Of a stretch of DNA of 42,903 bases, positions 20,196 to 28,237 are shown piece after piece (within the stretch, counting starts at the first letter, position 1; the number at the start of each line of letters is the position of its first letter). A model generated the notes under the pieces. The model was not told where the DNA came from. It was given only the letters and a program-made list of their open reading frames with translations, and did no database searches. Origin of the DNA: Saccharicrinis sp. (GTDB lineage: Bacteria; Bacteroidota; Bacteroidia; Bacteroidales; Marinilabiliaceae); assembly GCA_024635555.1 (NCBI GenBank), contig JAGXIO010000012.1:1-42903 (forward strand), written 5' to 3'. The position numbers and the translations under genes were made by a program.

Positions 20196-21869
20196 TTACT
20201 TGTTTTTTTGCTTATTAATGATCCCTTTAATGATTATTGTGCCTCCGATTACTGAAATAATCAATCCCATGAAAAGTACAATCCCTTGTCCAATGGATGA
20301 AACAAAGCTTAGAAGAGTAATCAAAATTCCGGTAGAGAAGATACCGAAGCCCAGCACCTTAAGTCCATGAAGGTTCCCCTTTTTATCTTCTTCGGCTTCC
20401 TCTTCCGATTTTGGGACTACCTGTGAGCGTTGTAAAATAAAGGCCTCATAATTCTGATTCCGAGAGGGATGGATGGCTAACCATAGTTCGAAACAAACGA
20501 GAAGAAAAATGGGTAATCCGACGCCAAGCATCATCTCGGCAGACCTGGACAATGAGTAATCAAACAAATTCGGCGTAGCAAACTTAAATACCGCGTTTAC
20601 TAAAAGAGTGATTACAGTAGTAAGGAGAACGGTCCGTCCGGTTTGTCTTTTAGAGAATAAGGTCCAAATCGGTGGTAAAAACAAAGCCCCGCCGGTAATA
20701 GCCCCCAGACTAATGACGGCTTCAACAATGCCGCCCATTGCCGGAACCATCAGTGCAATGAGAATGGTGATCAACCCTAAAATAATGGTAGCCAAGCGCC
20801 CCACCTGCACCAGCTTAGTGTTGGAAGCATTTGGTTTAAAATGTTTGTAAATGTCATTGGATATGACCCCGGCAGATATATTAAGTGTGGTGTTAACGGA
20901 GCTGGATGCGGCGAATATCATACCCCCAAGCATTAATCCAAGCATACCGGCCGGCAGTACTTTTTTAGCCATGAGCAAATAGGCTCCTTCATCTGCCAGT
21001 CCGGAAAGTTCAGGATTCAGCACTCTGTAAATCATAGGGGGAATCATCCAGATAACAGGACTTATCAGGTAAAGGGCACTAAACAGCCATCCTACTTTTT
21101 TTGCCGCCCTTGGTGAAGAAACACTGGTATATCTCTGCACATAAGCCCAGTTGCCACCAATAAAAAACAAATTATAAAATCCAAAAGCCACAACAAATTC
21201 CCATGTATAATCACCGCTAACCAACGAGAAAAAATTTTCTGGAGCCTTGGTTACAAACGTATCAAATCCACCTATATGATTCAAAGAAAGAGGAACAAGA
21301 ATTAACACGGCAGTTGTTAACACAACAAATTGCAACACATCGGTTACAATAACCGCCCATAGCCCTCCTACGGCCGTATAAATCAAAATCAAAAGGCCAA
21401 GCACCAATATACTCAGATTTATGGGAATGCCGGAAGATACCTGAACAATTTTAGCAACGGGGTAAAGAAAAAAGGCGGTTGTAAAAATGGAAATAAAAAG
21501 AAAAAGGTAGGTGTAAACTTTCTGGGTTTTGTAGCCCAATCTTTCTGTAATGAATTGTGCAGCCGTTAATGCACCTGTCTTCCGCCATCGGGGAGCAATT
21601 AAAAAACCGATGATTAAACCAGCGATAGCCATTGTCCATTGAATGGTAATGGCTACCCAACCACTTGAATAGGCAATAGACCCCCAAACAACAAAAGTCC
21701 CGGCTGAAAAGAAACTCATAAAAAGGGAGAGTCCACTCATCCACCAAGGTAATGCACCACCGGCGGCAAAAAATGACTTCATGTTGCTACCTGACTTTGC
21801 AAAGGACATTCCGCACACAAAAACAAGAGCAGAAAAAACAACTATTACCCAAATATCCAAATTTCCCAT
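20196..21869 (-). CDS. Sodium:solute symporter (SSS family)
   Basis: This 557-residue integral membrane protein shows 13 or more hydrophobic segments. It starts with DIWVIVVFSALVFVCGMSFA, and the early motif SGLSLFMSFFSAGTFVVWGS plus AVGGLWAVIVTDVLQFVVL are typical of the SSS family (LeuT fold; sugars, sialic acid, uronates). A charged cytoplasmic loop with several Glu lies near 495-510, before the last helices. It is the first gene of the cluster facing the LacI-type regulator, so it is probably the transporter for the inducing mono- or oligosaccharide. The exact substrate is unknown. Confidence 0.92.
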   Translation of the reverse strand: MGNLDIWVIVVFSALVFVCGMSFAKSGSNMKSFFAAGGALPWWMSGLSLFMSFFSAGTFVVWGSIAYSSGWVAITIQWTMAIAGLIIGFLIAPRWRKTGALTAAQFITERLGYKTQKVYTYLFLFISIFTTAFFLYPVAKIVQVSSGIPINLSILVLGLLILIYTAVGGLWAVIVTDVLQFVVLTTAVLILVPLSLNHIGGFDTFVTKAPENFFSLVSGDYTWEFVVAFGFYNLFFIGGNWAYVQRYTSVSSPRAAKKVGWLFSALYLISPVIWMIPPMIYRVLNPELSGLADEGAYLLMAKKVLPAGMLGLMLGGMIFAASSSVNTTLNISAGVISNDIYKHFKPNASNTKLVQVGRLATIILGLITILIALMVPAMGGIVEAVISLGAITGGALFLPPIWTLFSKRQTGRTVLLTTVITLLVNAVFKFATPNLFDYSLSRSAEMMLGVGLPIFLLVCFELWLAIHPSRNQNYEAFILQRSQVVPKSEEEAEEDKKGNLHGLKVLGFGIFSTGILITLLSFVSSIGQGIVLFMGLIISVIGGTIIIKGIINKQKNK

Positions 21870-21894
21870 TTTCTATTATCAATTTAATTTTCGG

Positions 21895-21925
21895 GAAAAG
21901 TACAACTGCTTACTGTTTTTCACAA
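21895..21925 (-). promoter_or_regulatory. Candidate promoter of the symporter cluster
   Basis: On the minus strand, TTG (21923-21925) is followed after 20 bases by TACTTTTC (21895-21902), one base from the Bacteroidota -7 consensus TAnnTTTG with the usual spacing to -33. It sits 26 bases before the symporter start and just downstream of the two palindromes. It is a pattern match only. Confidence 0.35.
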
Positions 21926-21943
21926 TTATTAATCGTTAATTAT

Positions 21944-21965
21944 TTTTCGGAAACGTTTCTGAAAA
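21944..21965. promoter_or_regulatory. LacI-type operator, distal copy
   Basis: TTTTCGGAAACGTTTCTGAAAA is a 22-base palindrome with one mismatch and the central AAACGTTT with CG in the middle that LacI/GalR-family regulators favour. Its centre is exactly 30 bases (about three helical turns) from the second copy, allowing two dimers on the same face of the DNA. It lies just upstream of the candidate -33 of the symporter promoter. Confidence 0.8.
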
Positions 21966-21973
21966 CGTTATTT

Positions 21974-21995
21974 TTTTCGGAAACGTTTCCGAAAA
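21974..21995. promoter_or_regulatory. LacI-type operator, perfect 22-bp palindrome
   Basis: The 22 bases read the same on both strands (core CGGAAACGTTTCCG, flanked by TTTT and AAAA). Its right half covers the candidate -33 region of the regulator gene's own promoter, so binding would block transcription of that gene (autorepression). The likely binding protein is the LacI-family regulator encoded 82 bases away. Confidence 0.85.
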
Positions 21996-22016
21996 TGAAA
22001 ATAATATTTACTTTTG
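21986..22016 (+). promoter_or_regulatory. Candidate promoter of the LacI-type regulator
   Basis: TACTTTTG (22009-22016) is a perfect match to the -7 consensus TAnnTTTG, with TTTC (21986-21989) 19 bases upstream as a near -33 element. The upstream part is embedded in the perfect palindrome. This would give a leader of about 55 bases before the ATG at 22077. Confidence 0.5.
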
Positions 22017-22076
22017 ACCATCATTTATGAATTCTGTTCTATACAAATCTGGTTCACAAAAAATAAAACCTTAAAA

Positions 22077-23093
22077 ATGAAACATGTAACCATAAAGGAT
22101 ATTGCGAAAGAGTTAAACCTGGCAGTATCAACAATATCAAGGGCCTTTAATGATAAATATGATATTCGACCTGAAACAAAGCAAACTATTTTAAGCAAAG
22201 CGAAAGAAATGGGGTATCGGCCTAATCCATTTGCTCAGAAACTAATCCGGCAAAGGTCTATGAATATTGGTATTGTAATTCCTGAATTCATCGGTAGTTT
22301 CTTCCCGGAAGTAATTATTGGCGCACAGGAAGTTTTATTTAAAGCGGGTTATCAGGTACTCATAACGCAATCGAATGAATGTTATAAGACCGAAATTGAA
22401 AATGTTGAATTGCTCGAACAAAACATGGTTGATGGGCTTATTATCTCCCTCTCCCATCAAACCAAAAACATTGATCGTTATAAGGAATTAGTGTCAAGAG
22501 GCACGCCTGTGGTATTTTTTAATCGTGTTAACGACGAACTAAATACATCAAAGGTTCTATTTGATGATTACGAATGGGCCTTTTTTGCAACAGAGCACCT
22601 GATATATCAAAACTATAAGAAAATATTTCATTTAACGGGCCCAGCCAATCTTTCTCTCACAAAAAACAGACTACGGGGCTTTCTGGATGCGCACAAAAAG
22701 CATAGATTAAAGGTCCCGGACAGTCATCTTATCCCTTCTGATTTTATGCTCGAAGACGGGGAAAGAGCTGCAATGAAAATAATTGAAAGCGAAAATATTC
22801 CCGATGCCATCTTCGCTGCAGGGGATTTAACGGCTATTGGTGCCATGAAAATATTCAAAAAACATGGTTACAAAATTCCGGAAGACGTTGCTTTTGTCGG
22901 GTTCTCAGAACATACCATAGCACAACACATCGATCCGCCTCTAACCTCTGTTGCGCAACCTACATTTGAGATTGGTCGTACGGCCGCAAAGTTATTAATT
23001 GCACAAATTGAAAACACAGGTGTATTTGTACCTCAGACGATTACCCTAAGCGGCCAATTAAACATTCGGAGTTCCTCTATGAAATTGACTTGA
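22077..23093 (+). CDS. LacI/GalR-family transcriptional regulator
   Basis: The start at 22077 gives 338 residues, the normal LacI length. An ATG 63 bases upstream would add 21 residues before the conserved start. The helix-turn-helix is at the very N terminus (TIKDIAKELNLAVSTISRAF, 5-24), followed by the hinge (GYRPNPFAQKLIRQRS). The effector-binding domain runs from NIGIVIPEF to the C terminus, with FHLTGPANLSLTKNRLRGF and AIFAAGDLTAIGAMKIF typical of GalR/CcpA-type proteins. It is transcribed divergently from the symporter-oxidoreductase-GH2-GH97 cluster and most likely represses it and itself through the two palindromes, with a sugar as inducer. Confidence 0.93.
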   Translation: MKHVTIKDIAKELNLAVSTISRAFNDKYDIRPETKQTILSKAKEMGYRPNPFAQKLIRQRSMNIGIVIPEFIGSFFPEVIIGAQEVLFKAGYQVLITQSNECYKTEIENVELLEQNMVDGLIISLSHQTKNIDRYKELVSRGTPVVFFNRVNDELNTSKVLFDDYEWAFFATEHLIYQNYKKIFHLTGPANLSLTKNRLRGFLDAHKKHRLKVPDSHLIPSDFMLEDGERAAMKIIESENIPDAIFAAGDLTAIGAMKIFKKHGYKIPEDVAFVGFSEHTIAQHIDPPLTSVAQPTFEIGRTAAKLLIAQIENTGVFVPQTITLSGQLNIRSSSMKLT

Positions 23094-23124
23094 ACCTAGA
23101 GTGAGCGATTCTACAGGAAACAAT

Positions 23125-23223
23125 AAAAAGAAGTCTTGTTTATCAAATTGATAATGAAAACACTAGTGGTGTAAAACAATTAAATGATAACCATCACTTT
23201 TTAAGTGAACAAGACGACTTTTT
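23125..23223 (+). terminator. Possible long hairpin terminator after the regulator
   Basis: AAAAAGAAGTCTTGTT (23125-23140) pairs with AACAAGACGACTTTTT (23208-23223) at 14 of 16 positions. The 67-base loop itself holds two small hairpins (TATCAAATTGATA and CACTT/AAGTG). The right arm ends in five T, about 130 bases past the regulator's stop. It could equally be the ends of a small decayed element. Confidence 0.4.
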
Positions 23224-23313
23224 ATGAGTTTAAAGGTAACAAAATTAGGCGTAACAAACGACAAAATTTCTGCTCGCGGAGGCTTTCATTATTTTTACAT
23301 TACATTCAAAACA

Positions 23314-23463
23314 TCAAGCTGTTTGGGCTAATGTCTGGCATCTTGGTTCCAGCTTGTTCTCGGATATCATGCGGGGATTTTCCATATAACTGTTTTGTGC
23401 GGGGAGATAGCCAGCACTCAGCATGAGCATGAGAAATAAGGATAGAATCGTAGTTCGTTTCAT
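23314..23463 (-). pseudogene. GH2 beta-galactosidase relic, 5' end only
   Basis: Forty-nine codons from an ATG give a signal peptide (MKRTTILSLFLMLMLSAGYL) and then NSYMENPRMISENKLEPR. This is the start of the mature LacZ-type GH2 enzymes of Bacteroidota; compare [17 protein letters not shown] in the intact gene at 6145-9318. The frame then leaves homology and stops. The remaining roughly 1000 codons are absent downstream, where the LacI gene and its terminator lie. Confidence 0.75.
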
Positions 23464-23492
23464 TTTGCGTATTGTTTTATCTTTAAAATTCA

Positions 23493-23618
23493 TTAAACTA
23501 TTTGGGTGGTAAGCTTTCCATTATCCGGATCGTACTTGAAAACCCCGCTATTGCGGTTGTCAATCTTACAATTACCATCCAGTCGATACAAAAAGCAACA
23601 ATGCGTTAAAGCAACTTG
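23493..23618 (-). pseudogene. 3'-terminal relic of an unknown gene
   Basis: Forty-one codons end in TAA and read YRLDGNCKIDNRN followed by SGVFKYDPDNGKLTTQIV, bounded upstream by an in-frame stop. The sequence looks like real protein, but I cannot assign it. It lies 29 bases upstream of the GH2 5' relic, in the same orientation, so it is probably the end of the preceding gene in a vanished operon. Confidence 0.45.
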
Positions 23619-23873
23619 TTAGCTACAAATATAATCTTAACAAAATGGAGGTACAAGTTCTCGCGCGTTTCGTACCCAGCCATGCAAAACTATTACCAAG
23701 GTCTACAGATCGCCCACATGATTAATCAACTTGTCGAACGCAGCAAAGAGGTAGCCGCGCTTATGGCAGAGCATTCAAAACAAACAATAGTTGACCTGTG
23801 CAAAAAACTGTTATCATACCTGACCATGATTGTGCACCAAACGACAGCTGAGGAGCACACAGATACCGGGTGA
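23616..23873 (+). pseudogene. Transposase C-terminal relic (IS4-like)
   Basis: The frame contains AMQNYYQGLQIAHMINQLVE, followed by a helical stretch (HSKQTIVDLCKKLLSYLTMI). This resembles the C-terminal end of DDE transposases of the IS4 group found in Bacteroidota. No catalytic part is present and there is no proper start (TTG only). It is a decayed end of an insertion element that may explain why the genes on both sides are cut. Family placement is tentative. Confidence 0.5.
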
Positions 23874-24152
23874 GCAGGTTAAATACGGTGTGGCAAACGT
23901 TGAGGAGAGCCCACAATCCCGAATTTGTGGTTAGATGTTTTTAAAAAATTGAAGGTGTAAAATAGATATATTTATTGTAGGAAATATTACTTCCATGGCA
24001 AATATGCATTGTCAAATGCCATTGCTATGCCCAAACCAAAAAGACATTTAGATGGCTTACCGAAAAAAGACATCCGCTGAAACGTTGGATTCTTTAGGTG
24101 GATTTAAATCAAAAAATAGTAGTTTTGAATTTCAATTTATAAACTAAAAATT

Positions 24153-24356
24153 TTGATTTTAATCAAATCAAATACTGAACTTGCAAAACTCCTGAAGAAG
24201 GGAGACATGGCTTCTTTTGATGCCATTTACAATAAATATTGCCATAAATTACATGGTTTTGTATTAAGGTATCTGAAACAGGAAGAAGATGCCGAAGAGA
24301 TTGTTCAGGAAGTTTTTATAACGATTTGAGAAGCAAGAGTTAAAATAGATGTTTAG
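24153..24356 (+). pseudogene. ECF sigma factor relic with in-frame nonsense codon
   Basis: The frame reads SNTELAKLLKKGDMASFDAI, YNKYCHKLHGFVLRYLKQEE and DAEEIVQEVFITI. This is region 2 of FecI-like ECF sigma factors, including the core-binding helix. The next codon is TGA (24327-24329) where a Trp is conserved (VFI-x-x-W-E), and the frame then continues EARVKID before a TAG at 24354. Region 4 is gone. Such sigma factors often control SusC/SusD operons with an anti-sigma partner; neither partner is present here. Confidence 0.85.
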
Positions 24357-24405
24357 CCGATCAAAACCCGGGTTATTAATTCTAAAAAATAAGTTCTCTT
24401 ATTCT

Positions 24406-24537
24406 AATATTGTTGAACTTTTCACCTAAATCACTGAAGGGGGCCTTTACTGCAAGTTTTATCAAATTTTGTGTAGCATAAGGCTCCTTCAGTGATTTAG
24501 CATTCGGGCATAAACTAAAAGAAAATACAACAATATT
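24406..24537. repeat. Nested inverted repeat, MITE-like or attenuator-like
   Basis: CTAAATCACTGAAGG (24426-24440), extended to 24447, pairs with CCTTCAGTGATTTAG and its extension (24480-24500). This gives about 21 paired bases with a single bulge around a 32-base loop. Outside it, AATATTGTTG (24406-24415) pairs with CAACAATATT (24528-24537). The structure ends 95 bases before the GH28-like gene. No T tract follows the inner stem. It could be a small mobile palindrome or a leader structure. Confidence 0.7.
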
Positions 24538-24632
24538 TCATTTTCATTACTCAATTTCCATTTAGTTCCTTGTAGCAATGTTTAATATTGTTGTTGTAAT
24601 TAAATCTGACGAACTAAAAATCATTAATCAAA

Positions 24633-26132
24633 ATGAATAAATATTCATCCATTATTATTTCCATAATCACTTTTTTTCTGATAAGTGTTTCATGCAACAG
24701 TCCTTCCAACGAATTTAATGTGAAAATTTATGGCGCAACCGGAGATGGCAAAACAATGGATACAGAAGCCATTAATAAAACAATCAATGCGTGCTCCAAT
24801 GCGGGAGGCGGAAAGGTTTTATTTCCGTCCGGCGGCACTTATCTTACTGGAAGCATTCACTTGAAAAGCAATATTGTTTATGAAATTGAAAAGGGAGCTA
24901 CTGTTCTTGGTGCTCCGAATGGGATCAATGCATACGACCATCCCGAACCCAACGAATGGGACAAATATCAGGATTTTGGGCACAGCCACTACCACAATTC
25001 ATTAATGTGGGGAGAAAACGTTGAGAATATATCATTCACCGGCGGTGGTGAAATAAACGGCGGTGGCATTGCCCGAAGTACAGTACCGGCCGGCGATGGA
25101 AATAAGGCAATCGCCATAAAAGGTGGAAACAATATTTATTTTCAAAACATCAAAATAAATCAGGGGGGATGGTTTGCCATTATACTTAATAACTGCCGGA
25201 ATATTAATATCGACAGCGTAATTGTGCATACCAATCGCGATGGAATCGATTTAATGTCCTGTTCTGATGTTGCCATCCGGAATTCAGAAATCCATTCCGA
25301 TCGTTACGAAAATGGAGAGATCAAAGGTGGTGATGATGCGATAGGTATAAAAAGTGATTATGCCCTTGGTCGCAAAATCAACAGCGAGAATATCATTATT
25401 GAAAACTGCGTAGTTTCTTCAGGAGGTGCAAACGGAATACAGTTTGGTTCTGAAACGGTTGGAAATTTCAAAAATATTACGGTAAAGAACGTTACAATTG
25501 AACGGGCAAATAAAGCAGGTATTGGCATAACATCAAATGATGGCGCTGTGATTGAAGATGTTGCATACATAAATATTCGTATGTCAAAAGTGCAAACTCC
25601 TTTTTTTATATTAATTTCAGACCAAGGACGTTCACCTGAAAATCCCAAGCCCGGAAAAATAAAAAATATTCTTTTTGAAGACATTGTTGCAGAAGATTGT
25701 TATGGCTACGAAAAAAAGCGGGTATCCACAGCTACAATCTCTGGCCTCCCCGGTTATACTGTCGATAATGTTGTTTTTAAAAATGTATCAATTACTTACA
25801 AAGGAGGAGGCAGTAAAGAAGATGCTCAAATAAAACCTCCTTACATGAGAAAAACTGATTCAGGAGTTAGTTATTCCCCCAGAGGTATGGGAAAAAGGCC
25901 GGCGTCGGGTTTTTACATTAGACACGCCCGTGATATTAAATTTGAAAACCTCAAAATCCATTTTGAAAAATCGGATTACAGACCCATATTTGTTTTGAAC
26001 GATGTGAAAGAGATTGAGATTATTGATCCGGATATTCAAACTTTTAAAGAAACCGGAACCGATATAATTGCCAGATCGGTGAGCGGGCTGAAAGTGTCGC
26101 CTGTTCATTCTTTACGGATAGTTAATGAATAA
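24633..26132 (+). CDS. Divergent GH28-like beta-helix lipoprotein
   Basis: This 499-residue protein has a signal peptide ending at Cys21 (LISVSC), then a GH28-type start (VKIYGATGDGKTMDTEAINK) and parallel beta-helix repeats. The acid motifs are kept in altered form: NRDG at 201-204 (Asp203) and GDD at 233-235 (Asp234, Asp235). However, the GHG motif is ANG (Asn267 in place of His) and the RIK motif is GIT (298-300). Substrate binding around the +1 subsite must therefore differ from polygalacturonases, so it may act on another linkage or not on galacturonate at all. The TIM-barrel-like lipoprotein gene follows 11 bases later and is surely co-transcribed. Confidence 0.88.
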   Translation: MNKYSSIIISIITFFLISVSCNSPSNEFNVKIYGATGDGKTMDTEAINKTINACSNAGGGKVLFPSGGTYLTGSIHLKSNIVYEIEKGATVLGAPNGINAYDHPEPNEWDKYQDFGHSHYHNSLMWGENVENISFTGGGEINGGGIARSTVPAGDGNKAIAIKGGNNIYFQNIKINQGGWFAIILNNCRNINIDSVIVHTNRDGIDLMSCSDVAIRNSEIHSDRYENGEIKGGDDAIGIKSDYALGRKINSENIIIENCVVSSGGANGIQFGSETVGNFKNITVKNVTIERANKAGIGITSNDGAVIEDVAYINIRMSKVQTPFFILISDQGRSPENPKPGKIKNILFEDIVAEDCYGYEKKRVSTATISGLPGYTVDNVVFKNVSITYKGGGSKEDAQIKPPYMRKTDSGVSYSPRGMGKRPASGFYIRHARDIKFENLKIHFEKSDYRPIFVLNDVKEIEIIDPDIQTFKETGTDIIARSVSGLKVSPVHSLRIVNE

Positions 26133-26143
26133 ATATCAGAATT

Positions 26144-27919
26144 ATGAAACGAAATAAAAAAAAGATGATGAACAGATTGGCGCTTGTATTTATCGCCCTT
26201 ATCCTTCATGTAGCTTGCACTACCAAGCATGAAAAAATTGAAATACAGGGGTGGAATATTTTGACCGATAATAAAGAAAAAGCTATTCAAACTATTGAGA
26301 AAGCCCGGGAATATAAAATAAACCACTTGCAACTGTCGCACGAAATAATAATGGATTTAAGGCAGGTGAGAGATACCACCAGACATACCTTGATAAAAAC
26401 GTTGACCGATAAAGCCCATAAAGAAGGGATTGAAGAAGTTATCCTCTGGGATCATACATTATATGGCTTAGGGTATTATCCTGATAAGTTTAAAACCGGT
26501 CCGAATGGTACCATCGACTTTGACAATCCCGAATTCTGGGAATGGTTCAGAAACGATTATCGGGATATGCTTGATTTGGTCCCGGATATTCAAGGACTTG
26601 TACTTACGTTTATCGAAACAGGCGCCAGGGCAGAGGACCAGTATTCTCAGAAAATGAAAACTAAAGAAGAGAAATTGGCAGCCGTTGTTGACGAAGTGGC
26701 CAAAGTGGTGATTGATGAACGGAAGCTAAAACTTTATATCCGAACTTTTTCATATACACACGAGGAATATAATAATGTGATTTCAGCCATAAACCTGATA
26801 AAAAACCAAAAGGTTATTTTGATGATGAAGGAAACGCCTCATGATTTTTTCCTAACCCATCCCAACATTAAATATGCAGGAACAATTGCCAGGCCAACCA
26901 TCATGGAATTTGATTGTGGTAACGAGTTTAATGGACAGGGAGTTATTGCCAATACCTGGACTGAACATATAGTCAACAGGTGGAGCGATTTTCTGAAAAG
27001 GCCTCATGTAATAGGTTATGTGGCGCGTACAGATAGATATGGAGATACCGGTATTATTGGACATCCTTCGGAAATTTTACTCTATACGCTTAAAAATTTA
27101 GCCGTAGATACAAGCTTAACCAAAGATCAAATTTCGGAACAATTTATTGGCAAACGCTATGGACAGCAAGCTATTTCTTTTGTAAAACCAGCTTTTGATC
27201 TGGCTTACGATATCGTGACTTCATCTTTATATACATTGGGAACCAATATTGCAAACCATTCAAAACTCAATTTTGATCCATATATTTCAAGTTATGGAAG
27301 GCATGTGTCCGGTAAATGGGTCGACCCTCCGGTTGTTTTTGTTGAACATGGTGTGAATAAGGAATTTCATTATTGGAAGGATATTATTGAACACCTGTCA
27401 CCTCACGAGTTAAAAAAAGTGGATGGCCCACTAAAAATTGAAGCTCCATTTGTATTGGAGCAAAATTGGGTTTCTCCTGTTGAGAAAATGGATACAATAT
27501 GGTATAACTACATTCTTGCAGAAAAGCAATATGGTATCAAATTAGCAACAGAAGCACTTTATCACATTGAGCAAGCAAAGCCATTTTTGAAAAATGATGA
27601 TTATGTTGATTTATATGAAACCTTTCACCGTACATTGCTTACGACACAACTCTATGAAGCTGTAGCCCGTGCTTATTGGGGGTACCGGGTTTATGTACGA
27701 GGCGACGAGTTCAGAAATGCTGCTTTAAATAATTCTATTAGTAAAGGCTTGGATGACATTTTAATTATTTCAGGTCAAATAAAAGATTATCAGAATCAAT
27801 ATCCGATTGGCCAGTGGAACTGGAAATCGGATGCTGAAATGGCATTGAAATATTACGATTTGATTGCAGTTTCGGGTTGGAAAGAATACGGTGGAATTGT
27901 TTTCCCTTTTAGAGAATAG
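26144..27919 (+). CDS. Unassigned lipoprotein, TIM-barrel-like, candidate new glycosidase family
   Basis: This 591-residue protein has a leader ending at Cys25 (LHVAC). The first half alternates predicted strands and helices like a TIM barrel: IQGWNIL, HLQLSHEIIMDL, EVILWDHTLY, GLVLTFIETGARAEDQYS, KLYIRTFSYTHEEY, ILMMKETPHDFF, IMEFDCGNEFNGQGVIANTW, VIGYVARTDRYG. Acidic residues at strand ends (Glu158, Glu230, Asp257, Glu261) are good candidates for catalysis. The second half is helical. The overall style recalls GH67/GH115 alpha-glucuronidases, but I see no defining motif of either. A second, broken copy is at 41369-42677. It is co-transcribed with the GH28-like gene. Confidence 0.8.
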   Translation: MKRNKKKMMNRLALVFIALILHVACTTKHEKIEIQGWNILTDNKEKAIQTIEKAREYKINHLQLSHEIIMDLRQVRDTTRHTLIKTLTDKAHKEGIEEVILWDHTLYGLGYYPDKFKTGPNGTIDFDNPEFWEWFRNDYRDMLDLVPDIQGLVLTFIETGARAEDQYSQKMKTKEEKLAAVVDEVAKVVIDERKLKLYIRTFSYTHEEYNNVISAINLIKNQKVILMMKETPHDFFLTHPNIKYAGTIARPTIMEFDCGNEFNGQGVIANTWTEHIVNRWSDFLKRPHVIGYVARTDRYGDTGIIGHPSEILLYTLKNLAVDTSLTKDQISEQFIGKRYGQQAISFVKPAFDLAYDIVTSSLYTLGTNIANHSKLNFDPYISSYGRHVSGKWVDPPVVFVEHGVNKEFHYWKDIIEHLSPHELKKVDGPLKIEAPFVLEQNWVSPVEKMDTIWYNYILAEKQYGIKLATEALYHIEQAKPFLKNDDYVDLYETFHRTLLTTQLYEAVARAYWGYRVYVRGDEFRNAALNNSISKGLDDILIISGQIKDYQNQYPIGQWNWKSDAEMALKYYDLIAVSGWKEYGGIVFPFRE

Positions 27920-28237
27920 TCGCGATACATATCATTAAACATTTTTTTTCTACAACAATCATATAATAAATGAAACCCACATGACAATTTTTTGCCACCC
28001 AAGAGGATGAAAATTGGGTTGATGCGATCTGCACCATTTTTATTGAAGATTCGTAATTTAGTTTTGGCATAAGCCAAACAACTTTTAATAGGGTCTGCTG
28101 AAAAACTCAGGCTCCATTTTTTAGTTTTATTGGACAAGGCTGCAATATTCCGGGGATTAATTCATATGACTTTTTATTTGATCAACATTTTTAGATAAAA
28201 CGGTCGAAGTTGGTTCTTAGTCACATTTGGGGAATCA
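27920..28237. other. Intergenic region with possible insertion-sequence end
   Basis: No convincing gene is seen here. Just beyond the stop of the ISL3 relic, the minus strand reads CCCCAAATGTG then ACTAAGAACC. This resembles the short conserved tail that follows the transposase stop in ISL3 elements. The remainder is AT-rich and featureless to me. Confidence 0.35.

Noticed and set aside
23205-23426. 73-codon plus-strand frame after the LacI gene
   Set aside because: It is antisense to the GH2 5' relic, which has a clear signal peptide and family start; composition is unlike protein.
27853-28137. 94-codon minus-strand frame overlapping the end of the TIM-barrel-like gene
   Set aside because: It overlaps an intact conserved gene end on the other strand, and its residues show no family pattern.
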